Source: Thalassia testudinum (taxonomy: Eukaryota; Streptophyta; Magnoliopsida; Alismatales; Hydrocharitaceae). From it: DNA of 64,000 bases. Position numbers and translations under genes: made by a program. The DNA lies in NCBI GenBank assembly GCA_037157565.1, contig JAZHRO010000012.1, positions 57,961,501-58,025,500 of the forward strand, read 5' to 3'. A model generated the notes under the pieces. That model was not told where the DNA came from, ran no database searches, and was given only the letters and a program-made list of their open reading frames with translations. Shown piece by piece: positions 22,920 to 35,128 of this stretch; position 1 is the first letter of the stretch; the number at the start of each line of letters is the position of its first letter.

Positions 22920-24795
22920 TGTGATGACCTGAGTTCCGCTAAGTAACGAAATTTGGGTTGCCGTGTGCTAACACTAGCACAAATCGACCATATGATCACA
23001 GTCACCAAACACATAATCATAAAATATAAACATAACCAACAGATAATTTATATTACAAAAATTAAATGAATATAAATTGGATACTAATAAAAGGATTTAC
23101 TGTAGAACATAAGTACATATAAATCTAAGGATATGCACAACCGAATTTACCCTACGAATTGCCAAGTAAGCCTAACTATGAAATCTAAAAACACGTCGGT
23201 AAAAATTGAATATAGTAGAAATAACAGCAGAGTCTAACAAGAACTGAGAACAAGAGAAAATGAATACTATATCTTAAATTAATCAAGTTATTAGACATCT
23301 CGTTATCACGCTCCGTTTCGTATATTGGAAGCCTAAATTATTATAGTCCACAATTTGTCAATCGATGTCTCATGGCACGAGATGATTTCGTGTTACTTCC
23401 TGCAACTCAATACTGGTATAAGCCACCCCCTGGTAGAGAAAGCTTATATCCATCAAGTCACTACTTTCCGTCACCCTGGGGTTATTGCGGAAAGGGGTGG
23501 CGTCTATGTCGTGTAGCGTGAACACGTACAAGCGCTATGTACGCTGAACCACAGATAGCTAATGACCCACCCTCCAACTGAGAAAGAACCAAACCTCGAG
23601 CCATGCATCTCATTATCCCAGTTGGTCGCTAAGCCTAACCAAAGAGTCATACAGAGGCCAGCACCTCCCTAAACCAGCTCCTGAAACTGGTCTGAAAGAT
23701 CAAAGCTACAGCCAAAATCTGACAAATAGCAGGGTTAAAATCATTTATCTAATCCTTTTAATTCCTGACATATTCGTCGTACTGATTATGTTCCTATTTC
23801 CAGATAACTACACCCTTCATTTTCATCCATTCAAACTATCCTTAATAATTTTACATTAATTCTAGAATTAACAGATATTCACATTATCCTCAAATTTATC
23901 TGTTTTTAGGAAATTTCTAACTTCTGATCGTGGTTTCAATCAAATTATTATTTATCCATCCTAAGAATCTACTTTTACTAAAAATAGAATTCCTTTCATA
24001 CATGCGATGATAAAGTCATATCCGACAAGCTTAAATGCTATATAATTCATTTACTTCTTAAAAATTATCAAATAAATTATCATTAACTCCTTTTAATCCA
24101 TGTAACTATATCAATTTAATTATTCACATTCTAAGTAATGACTTGATTTTCATTATCAATATTTAATATTCAAGTACCCAGGGTAACAATAAATACGCAA
24201 ACTGGTTCGATCCCAGTAAGACGCAAGCACACGTTAAGAGGTTCAATACGCAGAGAAAATCACTATGTATACAAACTGTACGGGAAAAGAGAAACTACTC
24301 TACCTAGTGTCACTGGGGGGTCATGATGAATCCGTAATGGGCATCAATTATTTCTCCTTAGCTATTCTAGGGGCCTGTATATTTTGTACTTGCTCTGGGA
24401 CTATATCAATGTCAAGGCATGTAGGGAATAAAAAAAAAGTTATGCTTCATTAAAATTTTCACGTAATAAATAATTCCTGAAATCGAGTTTAAAGTATACC
24501 TTCGTGCAGTTCGTGAAGAGATGGTTCCAACGAGTCCTGCAACACGAAAAATGGACGTCGTTTGACCTCAGAATGGATCAAAACGCTAATAGTCGTGAAA
24601 TCCGAAATCCCTTATGCGTGCATACCCAGGCACCTTGAGATTCACATCGGGTGACGTAGCTGCTGACGTGTGCACTTGCATTGACGTCAGTGCTGTGCTC
24701 CTCCCACGCACAGCTTTTCTTCCCCCCCACCTTGTCTCTCTTTTCCGATTTCTCCTTTCCTCTTCCTACGATCTCTCTTTTCCAATCTCTCTTTT
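22920..24795 (-). mobile_element. Interrupted LTR of a second Gypsy-type family (left part)
   Basis: It starts TGTGATGACCTGAG, resembling the TGTTACGACC and TGTCACGACC starts of the chromovirus LTRs in this window. It contains a block (23,470-23,560, tcaccctggggttattgcg and following) analogous to the gtgactacgg...cgataaacgcac block of those LTRs. It is cut at 24,795 by the chromovirus insertion and resumes at 35,129 after the duplicated ctttt. Its far end is not defined (roughly 35,600-36,000), no coding region belongs to it, and no own target duplication was found. Solo LTR or LTR fragment are both possible. Confidence 0.5.
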
Positions 24796-26592
24796 TGTTA
24801 CGACCCTGTTCCTGAATCCTTACAGGACACGAGATCGGACCGACTCGACTGATCCCAAAATCCAGTCGTCCAACGAGCAAGTAACCAACAAGCAGTAAAA
24901 TAAACCATATTCATCATGCAAGCAACTAACAGCAACAAAAGTACAACAGTAAAGAAGAAAATTAGTACAGTACATACCACCACAACAGTAGAGAATTTAA
25001 ATAGGTACATGAATGTAAGTTTACAATTAAAGAGTACAGAAGTGCAACAAATTACTCACTACAACAGAACGGGTACAACAAGAAAAGTACAACTACTGAG
25101 CTCTACTGGGCTCAGCACCCTCTGTTGCCGTTGGCTCTGGCTGCTTAACACCTGGACCTAAAAAAGGTTATAAGTACACGAAATCAGCGAACGCTGAGTA
25201 AAGTGGCAACCAGCTAACTAAAAGCAGTAAAGGTGGATAGGTAGCTGTTGTTTTCAATTTCTTTCTTTATTTAACTAATTATTTTTTCTTTCATCATTTG
25301 GTTTATTTATCAGGTCTTTTTCTTGATCTTGAGTGTTCCTCATGGGAACGATCTTGATTGCAGTCTTTTCCGAAGAGTAGAAGTAGCCCGTGGTGCTCTC
25401 CTAGCTGAGAGAGTCCCTTGTGGTGGTCCTACACTCAGTCAACCACCTTAATGTTGCTGACAGACGTAACGGTGACTACGGCACGCGCGATAAACGCACA
25501 TGTAGCTACCCCACATTGGCACGTTGCCTGTCGTTTCTGTTAACGGGTGCACTCCAAGCACAGCATGAAACCAGTATAGGGCATAGCCCTCTCAGTAACG
25601 GAGGTCTAGCCCCAAAGAACCAAACATGGGTCTTGCCCCTTCACAGTCCGCGCAACTTCGCCTGACTACCCTGGTTTGTCCAGTAGGCATAACAAGTCGG
25701 TGTAGGACGGCTAGCTGAACCCCGGACCCTGTGGGGTGTCTAGCTCTCTACCTACACTAGTAGCTCTTCCCAGTACTGTGTATGCGAGGACTAAAGAGTC
25801 GGTACAAAGTGGCCAGTCCTAACCTCGGGTTCAAACCCTAGGGTGGCTAACTCCACTCTGCACTAAACAGGGGGATAGTCGCTCTTCTTGGTACTCCGTA
25901 CTCAATGGCTAGCTCACTTCCCCATTCACATTTCCAGTTCTATTCCATTTATTTCTAGGAGCTATATTCTTAATTCCCCGTAGGGTTCATGTTCATGTTT
26001 CTCAGGGCAAGTCATATTAGGTTTCATCATTTCTATTTCCATTTCATATACAAGCAGCTCGTATTTAATTTCAATAACAGGAACATACATGCAACAGTTG
26101 CTAACAGTACTTTACATTTCACAGGTAGCTGTTATCCAGTTACAGGCAATTATTATTTTATTTAATCATCTCAGACTGTAATTTATGCATTCAATACAAT
26201 TATTCCAGTATTTCTAGTCCTATGATTCATGTCATACCTTAGGATCTAACATTCAATCCAGTGTTTCTAGTCATAGGATTTATGCCATACCTTAGAATCT
26301 AATTTTTCATTCCAGATATGCATTTATGCTGTAATTAACTAGGGGAAGCCACTTTACCTGTGAAATCAGGAGTAATGGGGGCTTGATCGACAGATCCACG
26401 TGCCTCTGCAACCCCCAAACTCACAACGGAATGAGGTCATAACATAAGGATCAACCACAAGAAACTACTCATAACATGATAAAAATCATTCCAACAAGTA
26501 AAGGAACTTATACGAAGAACAAAATCTTAATTGCATAAATCAGACCTCAAACGAACCCTAAATGGGTCAAAAACGACAATCCTGACTCAAAT

Positions 26593-27481
26593 CAGACGTC
26601 TGGAACACCTTCCAGACGTCTAAAAGGAACCCAAAACCATATCCCACTCTGCACTACTCCTCAGACATCCAGAGATCTTGCTGAATAGTTTTGACCTAAT
26701 TCCAGACGTCTGACCACTTCTCTGGACGTCTGGAGACGCTCTTCGCCGTCTGGTGCCTTGCATAGACATCTGAACTGCGTGGGAGGGCATGTCCTCGCGC
26801 CTTCCTGAAACGAATCCTGTGCGTGCAACGTAATCTCCTTAACATGGCACGTATCAGAGCCTCGGCGGAACGAATCCTGCATGGCCGTATCCGCGAAGGG
26901 AAGCATAGGGCGTAGGACGTACCTCTCAGTCGTCTGGAGCTTCCTCCAGACGTCGTTCGCGTCGTCTGGATGTAGGTCCAGACATCTGATTTTGGAAAAA
27001 TTCCAAAATTAGCTCCTTCGTCTTCTTGCTGCGCGTGGCCGCACCGCGCTCCCTCGTCAGCTGCACTAGCTGCAGCAGCGTCGGGGGAAACTTCCTCGGC
27101 ACACCCCTTCGCCGTGCGCACGCCCGAACGGCCGTGAGCACCTCCCGCGAGCTCTCACGGCTCGAGCGCTCTCCTTTTTTCCTCCCTCACTGCTCTGCCT
27201 CTCTGTGGCTACCTCGGTTGCACTCGCCTCTCGCTCTTGCTCTCGCTGGAGGAAGGAGAAGGTGGATGGGAGTGGGGTGGCGTGAGGGAGAGGAGGGGGT
27301 ATATGTAGGCGTGAGGGGGGAAAAGGTTCTGCAGTTCAGTGAGGGAAGGAGAAAGAGAGAAAGCGGCGGAGCTTAGTTTGCGTACGGCACACGCGCAGAC
27401 TCGAGGTCGTACGCACTCAAAAATTGATTTCCAGACGTCTGGGAAGATGTTCAGACGTCTGGACCAACTTGCAGACGTCTT
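26593..27481. promoter_or_regulatory. Cluster of CAGACGTCTG palindromes in the LTR
   Basis: Exact copies of the 10-bp palindrome lie at 26,593-26,602, 26,703-26,712, 27,432-27,441 and 27,452-27,461. One-base variants lie at 26,613, 26,723 and 27,472, and weaker ones near 26,661, 26,762, 26,935 and 26,970. The right LTR has the same set (exact at 34,199 and about 34,581). The core ACGTC is the type of site bound by plant bZIP factors; binding is inferred, not shown. Confidence 0.75.
27298..27307 (-). promoter_or_regulatory. Possible TATA element of the left LTR
   Basis: On the minus strand the sequence reads tacatatacc followed by a C/T-rich stretch, at the same place as in the right LTR (34,912-34,921). 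The solo LTR has cttaaaaacc in the equivalent context (41,816-41,825). This is an inferred LTR promoter. Confidence 0.4.
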
Positions 27482-27593
27482 AAAGTGTTTTGATGGCACA
27501 TGTCTTATCAACATAACAAACTCAAATGAAGTTTCATCCCAGAAATTTACACTACCTAGGGTGCGGAAAAAGAACAATATGCGCTTAACAAAC

Positions 27594-30500
27594 TCAAAGA
27601 GGATCGAATCCGGTCCGAAAAGATGTACCTTCAAAGAGTTCCGGGTACCGCTTTTGCATTGTCGCCTCAGGCTTCCAGGTAGCCTCCTTTTACCGTTGGC
27701 TCCACAAGACTTTCACTAGAGGTACCTACTTCCGTCTCAAACTTTGGACGGCTCTATCGAGAATCTGCACTGGCCGCTCAGGGTAGGTCAGGTCGTCACC
27801 CCATCTTGACGCTCTCGTGGCTCAAAACAAGACTTGGATCGGCGATGTACTTCCTGAGGTTGGACATGTGGAACACGTCGTGCACACCAAAAAGCTGGGG
27901 AGGAAGGGCAAGCCTGTAAGCAACGGGTCCAACCCGCTCCAGGATCTCAAAGGATCCCACAAACCTCGACGCGAGCTTCCCTCTCACCTCAAACCGCTGC
28001 AGGCCCTTCATGCGCGAAACGTCAAGGAAGACGTGATCCCCAACTTCAAATTGCACCTCTTTGCATTTCTGATTTAAATATCTCTTCTGTCTGCTCCTGA
28101 CAGTGCGGAGTCGCCTGTGAATCTGCTCGATCACCTCCTGACTCTGCCAGATCAGTCTGGGGCCAACCTCTCGGTTCCTACCTTAACCCAACTCAAGGGT
28201 GCCGTACACCTCCGTTCGTACAGAACCTCGTAAGGTGCCATGCCGATACTTGAGTGATAGTTGTTATTATACGCAAACTCCGCTAGGGGCAAGTGCTCAT
28301 CCCAAGAGCCCCTCCAGTCAAGTACACAAGCACGTAAAAGATCCTCAAGTGTCTGTATCGTGCGCTCTGACTGTCCGTCCGTTTGGGGGTGGTATGCTGT
28401 ATTGAACCTCAACCGCGTCTCCATGGCCTTCTGAAACTCAGCCTAAAACTGGGACGTAAAGCGGGTATCCCGATCGGATGAAATCTCTCGTGGAACTCCG
28501 TGCAGACGTACCATGTCGCGGATATATCTCTCTACCAACTGTGTTGGTCCTAAAGTGACTCGGATCGGTAGGAAACATGGCATTTTCGTCAATCGATCTA
28601 CGATCACCTAGACTGCATCGTGTCCTCGCTTGGTAACAGGCAAGCCCACCACCAAGTCCATGGTGATGCTCTTCCACTTCCACTCTGGCATTGAAAGTGG
28701 CTGCAACAACCCTGCAGTACTCTGGTGCTCGGCCTTCACTTGTCACACTAAACACTGCTATACGAATTCACCTACATTCCACTTCATTCCCCTCCACCAA
28801 AAGTCACGTCTCAAATTATGGTACATCTTTGTGTTTCTGGGATATATGGTGAACCTGGAATCATGTGCTTCCGTCATGAGCTCTCTCAGCAACTTATCGT
28901 CCCTGGGAACGCACAAACGTCCCCTCATGCACAGCATCTCGTCTGTAAAGGAGAAGTCCCCAGGGACCCCAGACAGTACTCTGTCACGCAACAACTGTAA
29001 GTATGGGTCGGTCATCTGTCCTGTGATGATGCGGTCTATCAGCTTTGCCCTCGTCTGTCGTGTCACAGTCACTACCCTACAGTGTCCTAATAACTCTAGA
29101 GGTCGCCAACTGCCCATCTCCTCCATGAGGCTCCAACTTTGCGCCTGTAAACTGGCTAAGTGGGCGGGCACCTTCCGGCTCAAGGCGTCAGTCACCACGT
29201 TGGCCTTTCCCGGATGGTAGGAATTGTTGTAGTCATAGTTCTTCAGGAGCTCTAACCAACGTCTCTGTCTCATGTTGAGCTCCTTCTGATCAAACAAGTA
29301 TCTGAGGCCCTTGTGATTTGTGAAAATCTCAAAGGTCTCACCGTATAGGTAGTGCCTTCAAGTCTCTAGGTCGTGGGTAGGGTAGCTGTGCTCATGGGGC
29401 TTCAGTTGTCGCGAAGCGTAAGTGCAACGTGATCCCTCTACATGAGCACACCCCCTAACCCCTGCAAAGAGGCATCCGTGTACATAACGAACCCGCCACC
29501 GCTGTCTGGGATGGTGAGCATGGGGCCTGAAGTCATCCTCCCCTTCAGCTCCTGAAAGCACGCCTCATAAGCGTCTGTCCAAGAAAAGGGCAAGTCCTTT
29601 CGGGTCAGCTGTGTCATAGGATGTGCAATCTGCGAGAAACACCTAATAAACTGCCTGTAGTAGCCTGCCAGTCCTAAGAAATTGCGGATCTCTGTAACTG
29701 TACACGGTCTCTCCCACCTGAGCATTGCCTCAACCTTGGCTGGGTCCACAGTTAAGCCATCTCCAGAGATCACATTACCCAAGGGCACCTCCTTCGACCA
29801 GAACTCGTACTTGTTGTGTTTGGCGTACAGCCTACGTCGTCTTAGTGTGTCCAAAATCATCTGCAAGTGCTGTCCGTGCTGTGCCTGATCTCGAGAGTAG
29901 ATGAGCACGTCATCAATAAATACAACCACGAACTGATCCAGATACGGTCTGATCATCCGGTTCATCATCCATGAAGGCAGCGGGGGTGTAGGTCAGCCCA
30001 AACGGCATGACCAAAAAGTCGTAGTGTCCGTACCGGGTGCGGAAAGCTGTCTTGGAGACGTCTGTTTCCTTGATCTTCAACTGGTGGTACCCAGACCTGA
30101 AGTCTATCTTGGAGAATACCGTAGCACCTCGCAACTGGTCAAACAAGTCGTCAATCCTCGGCAGCGGATATTTGTTCTTGATGGTAACCCTATTCAGCTG
30201 TCTGTAGTCTACACAAAGGCGTAGGGTACCATCATTCTTCATAAACAATATCGGGGCCTCCCACGGAGATGCATTGGGCCTCACAAAGCCCTTCTCCAGA
30301 AGGTCCTGCAATTGGGACTTGAGCTCTCGCAGCTCAAGTGGTGCCATCCTGTAAGGCGCTGTAAAGATGGGGCTAGTCGGTACCAGTGAGATCTCAAACT
30401 CGATCTCACGCTCGGGCGGTAGTCCTAGCAACTCGTCTGGGTACTCTTGGACCACCGGGATACTCTGAAAGTCTGCCACAGGACTGGGCTCTGCTACCAC

Positions 30501-31031
30501 ACAAGCCAGGAAGCCTTCACACCCCTGGCCCAAAAGTCTCGTCGCCCGAAGTGCAGAAATGCACTTGAAGCCTCCATCTACTGGCTGTCCGTGAAACTCG
30601 AAAGAAGACAAGTCCGGTATGGAGAAGACAATCTTCCTCTCAAAACAGTCTACCAAGGCGTGGTAAGCGGACAACCAGTCCATTCTCAGAATCACGCCAA
30701 AGTCCTCCATCTGTATCACAATCAGATCAGTGGGGAGGCTGTGTTCCCCAACACTGATATCACAATCCGTGTAAACCTCTTCAGCTACAAACAACTGACC
30801 ACTCGGACCTCTAATCACAAACGGATCCTTTAACAACACATAGTCCTGCCTTAAATTAACAGCAAAATTGGCAGTGACAAACGAGTGCATGGCGTTGGAA
30901 TTAAAAAGCGTGTAAACTAGTCTGTCGGAAACTGTAACCATACTTGCCACCACTGAACCTGAAGCTTTGGCATCTCTGTGTGTTAGGGCGTTGATACGCC
31001 CCTCAGTCTTAGGTATGGACGAAGCAGCCAC
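27594..31031 (-). pseudogene. Chromovirus pol: protease, RT, RNase H, integrase, chromodomain
   Basis: Read leftward from 31,031. Protease has [11 protein letters not shown] where DSGA is expected. RT has [35 protein letters not shown] and, after a frame change near 29,960, the catalytic [13 protein letters not shown]. RNase H starts at VMYTDASLQGLGGVL (29,490). Integrase has the HHCC region (FWWRGMKWNV and QCLVCQVKAEHQ, 28,720-28,790), then [19 protein letters not shown] and TDGQSERTIQTLE. The C-terminal part has GDHVFLDVSRMKGLQRF and FHMSNLRKYIADPSLV. The chromodomain continues past a stop with DLTYPERPVQILDRAV and ends RYPELFE near 27,630, with the terminal stop at 27,594. I count at least eight lesions. 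The chromodomain would have steered integration to marked chromatin. Confidence 0.9.
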
Positions 31032-31184
31032 ACTCTGCGTCGGACGGGTAGCCGCTGGCTGGTATCCTCCCCGCGACTACTGTCCTCCCCCCCAAGCTTG
31101 GAAACCGCAGCCTCCTGCTCGTCCTTCAGTACTCGACGCGGGGAGCATCTGCTGGCCTCCAGCCCTATACGGGCTGTCTCTCCT

Positions 31185-31230
31185 GATGTGGCCCGGCTGG
31201 CCACACTGGTAGCAAAGAGGAACTCGACTC
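31185..31230 (-). pseudogene. Gag zinc knuckle of the chromovirus, last Cys lost
   Basis: The minus-strand frame reads CYQCGQPGHIRRDS, a CCHC knuckle whose fourth ligand is Ser. It sits between gag and protease in a frame different from the gag body. Confidence 0.75.
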
Positions 31231-31369
31231 CCGTCCTCAGTGGGTCCCTGCTGACGGCTGGCGGGGGTTCGGTGTTGGCAGCTGGCCCCTGTTGGGGCCC
31301 CTCAAAGGCCATTGACGGCCCCGCAAAGCGTGACGGCTCTCCTACAGGTGCCACGTGCCTCTTCTCTCG

Positions 31370-32292
31370 TCAGTCCTGTGAGTAGTATGGCTGGTAGGGC
31401 CTCTTCCGCCTGCTGTCAGTGTCACGTGCAGATGGGTTGGTCTCATAATATGTCATGGCTGCCTCCACCACCCTCGAGAACGTCGGCAGCTTCTGGGGTT
31501 TGACATACCCCCGAATAGCAGGCTGGAGCCTCTCGGTGAACCTCCAAAGACGTTCCTTCTCGGTAGCCACAGCGGTCGCGGCGAAACGAGACAGCTCTAG
31601 AAAACGCGTGCGATATGTGCTTACGGTCATCATCCCCTGGCGGAGAGTGTGGAACTCCCGCCTCTTCTGGTTCTGCCACGTCCAGGGGAAGTACTGCTCG
31701 CAGAAGAGGGTGACAAATTGGTCCCAAGTCGGCTCAGCCCTCTCGTGACCTCTGACTGCCCTCCACCACCTGTGTGCCGCGCTCTCTAGCTGGTACGTGG
31801 CAAAGGTCACGCGGCACTCCACAGGGGGGTGAAGGGTGTCAAACACCTCGATTTGCTTTAGCCAGTCCTCTGTTTAGGTAGGGTCCTCATCCCCCTCGAA
31901 GGAGGGGGGCTTCAGTTTCTGGAACTGTTCGAAAAGCTCGTAATGGCGCTGAAGTGGAGAAATTGGTACGCCTCCAGGTAAGGAGAGCTCGTGCTCGAAA
32001 GTGTTGGAGGAAGGTGGGGGCGGTGGAGGGCCACCCCCTCCCCCACGTCCAGCGCCGTGTCCGTCTCGCGATCTCACAGAGGACTCCCCCTCCATAGCCT
32101 CTGGGAGAGGCGCTCGTGGAGGCAGGTGAAGCTCCTCTCGTACGATCTCCCGTATCAGCTGGGTGAGGTCCTGGGCCTGAACTCTCGGAAGTAGTGGTTG
32201 CTCAACTGAGGCGTCGGGCTAAATGCACCACCCCTCCGACCTCGTCCTCGGCTGCGTCTGCGGCCCGCCTCGCTGCCTCCTTGTCGAGGCAT
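31370..32292 (-). pseudogene. Chromovirus gag, broken
   Basis: An ATG at 32,292 opens MPRQGGSEAGRRRSRGRGRR, the basic start typical of this gag type. The frame shifts near 32,220, continues through a proline run (PPPPPP) to LKPPSFEGDEDPT, meets a TAA at about 31,873, and goes on with TFATYQLESAAHRWWRAVRG, WDQFVTLFCEQYFP and FLELSRFAATAVATE, the retrotransposon gag core. Gag would form the particle shell. One frameshift and one stop separate this copy from an open gag. Confidence 0.85.
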
Positions 32293-32458
32293 CTCCTGTA
32301 AGAAGACATGAACACAGAATAGAAAAGACGTCAATTCTAACCGACATTCATCGAAAGATCATTAGAACAGATGTCAAAAGGTACATTGTGGTGACTACTT
32401 TAGTTACAAGTACGTGAATTGTTTATTTTCCAGCTAGTTGGTTCACTTCTCGGGACGA

Positions 32459-32474
32459 CCTTGCTTTGATATCA
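32459..32474 (-). other. Chromovirus primer-binding site
   Basis: In element sense, tgatatcaaagcaagg starts three bases inside the 5' LTR. It matches the tRNA-Met complement TGGTATCAGAGC at 10 of 12 positions; both differences are G to A. Confidence 0.7.
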
Positions 32475-32477
32475 TCT

Positions 32478-35123
32478 TGTTACGACCTGGTTCCCGAATC
32501 CCTACAGGACACGAGATCGGACCGACTCGACTGATCCAAGACTTAGTCGTTGAACGAGCAAGTAACCAACAAGCAGTAAAATAAACCACATTCATCATGT
32601 AAGCAACTAACAGCAACAAAAGTACAGCAGTAAAGAAGAAAATTAGTACAGTACATACCACTATAACAGTAGAGAATTTAAATAGGTACAGGAATGTAAG
32701 TTTATAATTAAAGAGTACAGAAGTGTAACAAATTACTCACTACAACAAAACGTGTACAATAAGAAAAGTACAACTACTTGACTCTACTAGACCAAGCACC
32801 TTCTGCAGCCGTAGGCTCTGGCTCCTCAACACCTGGACCTGAAAAAGGTTATGAGTACACGAAATCAGCAAACGCTGAGTAGAGTGGCAATCAGCTAACT
32901 AAAAGCAGTAAAGGTGGACATGTAGTTGTTGTTTTCTATTTCTTTTTTTATTTAACTAATTATTCTTTCTTTCATCCCTTGGTTTATTTATCAAGTCTTT
33001 TTCTTGATCTCGAGTGTTCATTGTGGGAACGATCTTGATTGCAGTCTTTTCCGAAGAGTAGAAGTAACACGTGGTGCTCTCCTAGCCGGGAGAGTCTCCC
33101 GTGGTGGTCCTACATTCAGTCAACCACCCCAATGTCGTTGACAAACGTAACGATGACTACGGCTCATGCGATAAACGCACGGGTAGCTACCCCACACTGG
33201 TACCGGGTTAGTTGTTTTTGTTAACGGGTGCGCTCCAAACATGGGACAGAACCAGTATAAGGCATAGCTCTCTCAGTAACATGGGTCTCGCCCCTCCACA
33301 GTTTGCGCACCCTCGCCTGACTACCCTGGTTTGCCTAATGGACTTAACAAGTCGGTGTAAGATGATTAGTTGAACCCGGGCCCCGTGGGGTGGCTAGCTT
33401 TCTCCCTACACTAGTAGCTCTCCCTGGTACTGTGTACGCGAGGATCAAAGAGTTGGTACAAAGTGACCAGTCCTAACTCCGGGTCCCAACCCTAGGGCGA
33501 CTGCTCCGATCTGCACTAAAAAGGGGGACAGTCGCTCTCCTTGGTACTTCGTACTCAAGGGCCAGCTCACTTTCCTATTCACATTTCCAATTCTATTCTA
33601 TTTATTTTCAGGAGTTCTACTCCTAATTCTCTGTAAGGTTCATGCTCATGTTTCTCAGGGCAAGCCATACTAGGTTTCATCATTTCTATTTCCATTTCAT
33701 ATACAGGCAACTCGTATTTAATTTCAATAACAGGAACATACATGCAACAGTTGCTAACAGTACTTTACATTCCATTGGCAGCTGTTATCCACTTACATGC
33801 AATTGTTATTATTTTATTTAATCATCTCAGATTGTAATTTATGCATTCAATACAATTATTGCAGTGCTTTTAGTCCTACGATTCATGCCATACCCTAAGA
33901 TCTAATTTTTCATTCAAGATTTGCATTTATGTTGTAATTAACTAGGGGAAGCCACTCTACCTGCGAAACCAGGAGTAATGGGGGCTTGATTGGCAGATTC
34001 ACGTGCCTCTACAAACCCCAAATTCGCAACGGAACGAGATCCTAACACAAGGATCAACCACAAGAAACTACTCAGAACATGATAAAAATCATTCCAACAA
34101 GTAGAGGAACTTATACGAAGGGGAACAAAATTTTAATTGCGGAAATCGAACCTCAAATGAACCCTAAACGGGTCAAAAATGACAATCCTGACTCAAATCA
34201 GACGTCTGGAACACCTTCCAGACGTCTTAAAAGGAACCCAAAACCATACCACACTCTGCGCTGCTCGTCAGACGTCCAGGGATCCTGCTGAATCGTCTGG
34301 ACCTTGTTCCAGACGTCCGACCACCTCTCCGGACGTCTGGAGACGCTCTCCACCGTTTGGTGCCTCGCCTAGACGTCTGAACTGCGTGGGAGAGCTTGTC
34401 CCTACGCCTTCCCAAAACGAATCTAGCGCGCAACGTAATCTCCTTAACACGGCAGGTATCAGAGCTTCGGCGGAACGGCCTGCATGGCCGTATCTGCGAA
34501 GGGAAGCATAGGGCGCAGGACGTACCTCTCAATCATCTGGAGCTTCCTCTAGACGTCGTCCGTGTTGTCTGGATGTAGGTCCAGACGTCTGATTCTGGAA
34601 AAAATTTCAAAATCAGAAGCTCTTTCGTCTTCTTCCTGCTGCGCGTGGCTGCGTCGCGCTTGCTCGTCAGCTGCTCTAGCTGCAGCAGCGTCGGGGGAAA
34701 CCTCCCCAGCACACCCCTCCGCCGTGCGCACGCCTGACCGGCCGTGAGCACCTCCGGCGAGCTCTCTCACAGCTCGCGCGCTCTCCTCTCTTCCTCCCTC
34801 GTTGCTTTGCCTCTTCACCGCTACCTCGGCTGCACTCGCCTCTCTCGCTCTCGCTCTCGTTGGAGGAAGGAGAAGGTGGATGGGAGTGGGGTGGCGTGAG
34901 GGAGAGGAGGGGGTATATGTAGGCGTGAGGGGGGAAAAGGTTCTGCAGTTCGATGAGGGAAGGAGAAAGAGAGAAAGCAACGGAGCTCAGTCTGCGCGCG
35001 GCACGCGTGTAGACTCGAGGCTGTACGCACACAAAATTGATTTTCAGACGTTTGGGAAGATGTATAAACGTCTGGACCAATTTTCAGACGTCTTAAAGTA
35101 TTTTGATGGCACGGGTCTTATCA
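32478..35123 (-). repeat. Chromovirus LTR, right copy (5' LTR of the element)
   Basis: TGTTACGACCTGGTT to GTCTTATCA, 2,646 bp. It aligns throughout with the left LTR and has the same palindrome cluster (34,199-35,095). A TATA-like sequence on the minus strand at 34,912-34,921 would drive the element. Confidence 0.92.
34912..34921 (-). promoter_or_regulatory. Possible TATA element driving the chromovirus
   Basis: tacatatacc in element sense, followed by ccctcctctccctc, a C/T-rich start region. The position is conserved between both LTRs. This is inferred. Confidence 0.4.
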
Positions 35124-35128
35124 CTTTT

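Larger units (their letters stand above)
24796..27510 (-). repeat. Chromovirus LTR, left copy (3' LTR of the element)
   Basis: TGTTACGACCCTGTT to GTCTTATCA. The distal half is G/C-rich and carries many CAGACGTCTG palindromes. Open frames inside it (for example 26,696-27,121 minus) have no counterpart in pol or gag and are not genes. Confidence 0.92.
24796..35123 (-). mobile_element. Complete Ty3/Gypsy chromovirus (Tekay/Del-like), inactive
   Basis: The element has two long LTRs (2,715 and 2,646 bp), a 5-bp target duplication ctttt at 24,791-24,795 and 35,124-35,128, a tRNA-Met-type primer site next to the right LTR, and in between gag, protease, RT, RNase H, integrase and a C-terminal chromodomain, all on the minus strand. 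That order and the chromodomain define a chromovirus; long LTRs and the gag/chromodomain type suggest the Tekay/Del clade (inference). Every coding part carries stops or frame changes, several of them TAG in place of a conserved Trp, as expected from methylated-cytosine decay. The LTRs are still very similar, so it is one of the younger insertions here. It landed inside the LTR at 22,920. Confidence 0.93.

Noticed and set aside
24195..24225. tRNA-like T-loop (ggttcgatccc)
   Set aside because: No acceptor stem, D-arm or anticodon arm could be paired around it.
34549..34980. Minus-strand frame of 143 codons and its counterpart at 26,696-27,121
   Set aside because: Both are in the LTR of the chromovirus, and their frames diverge between the two LTR copies.
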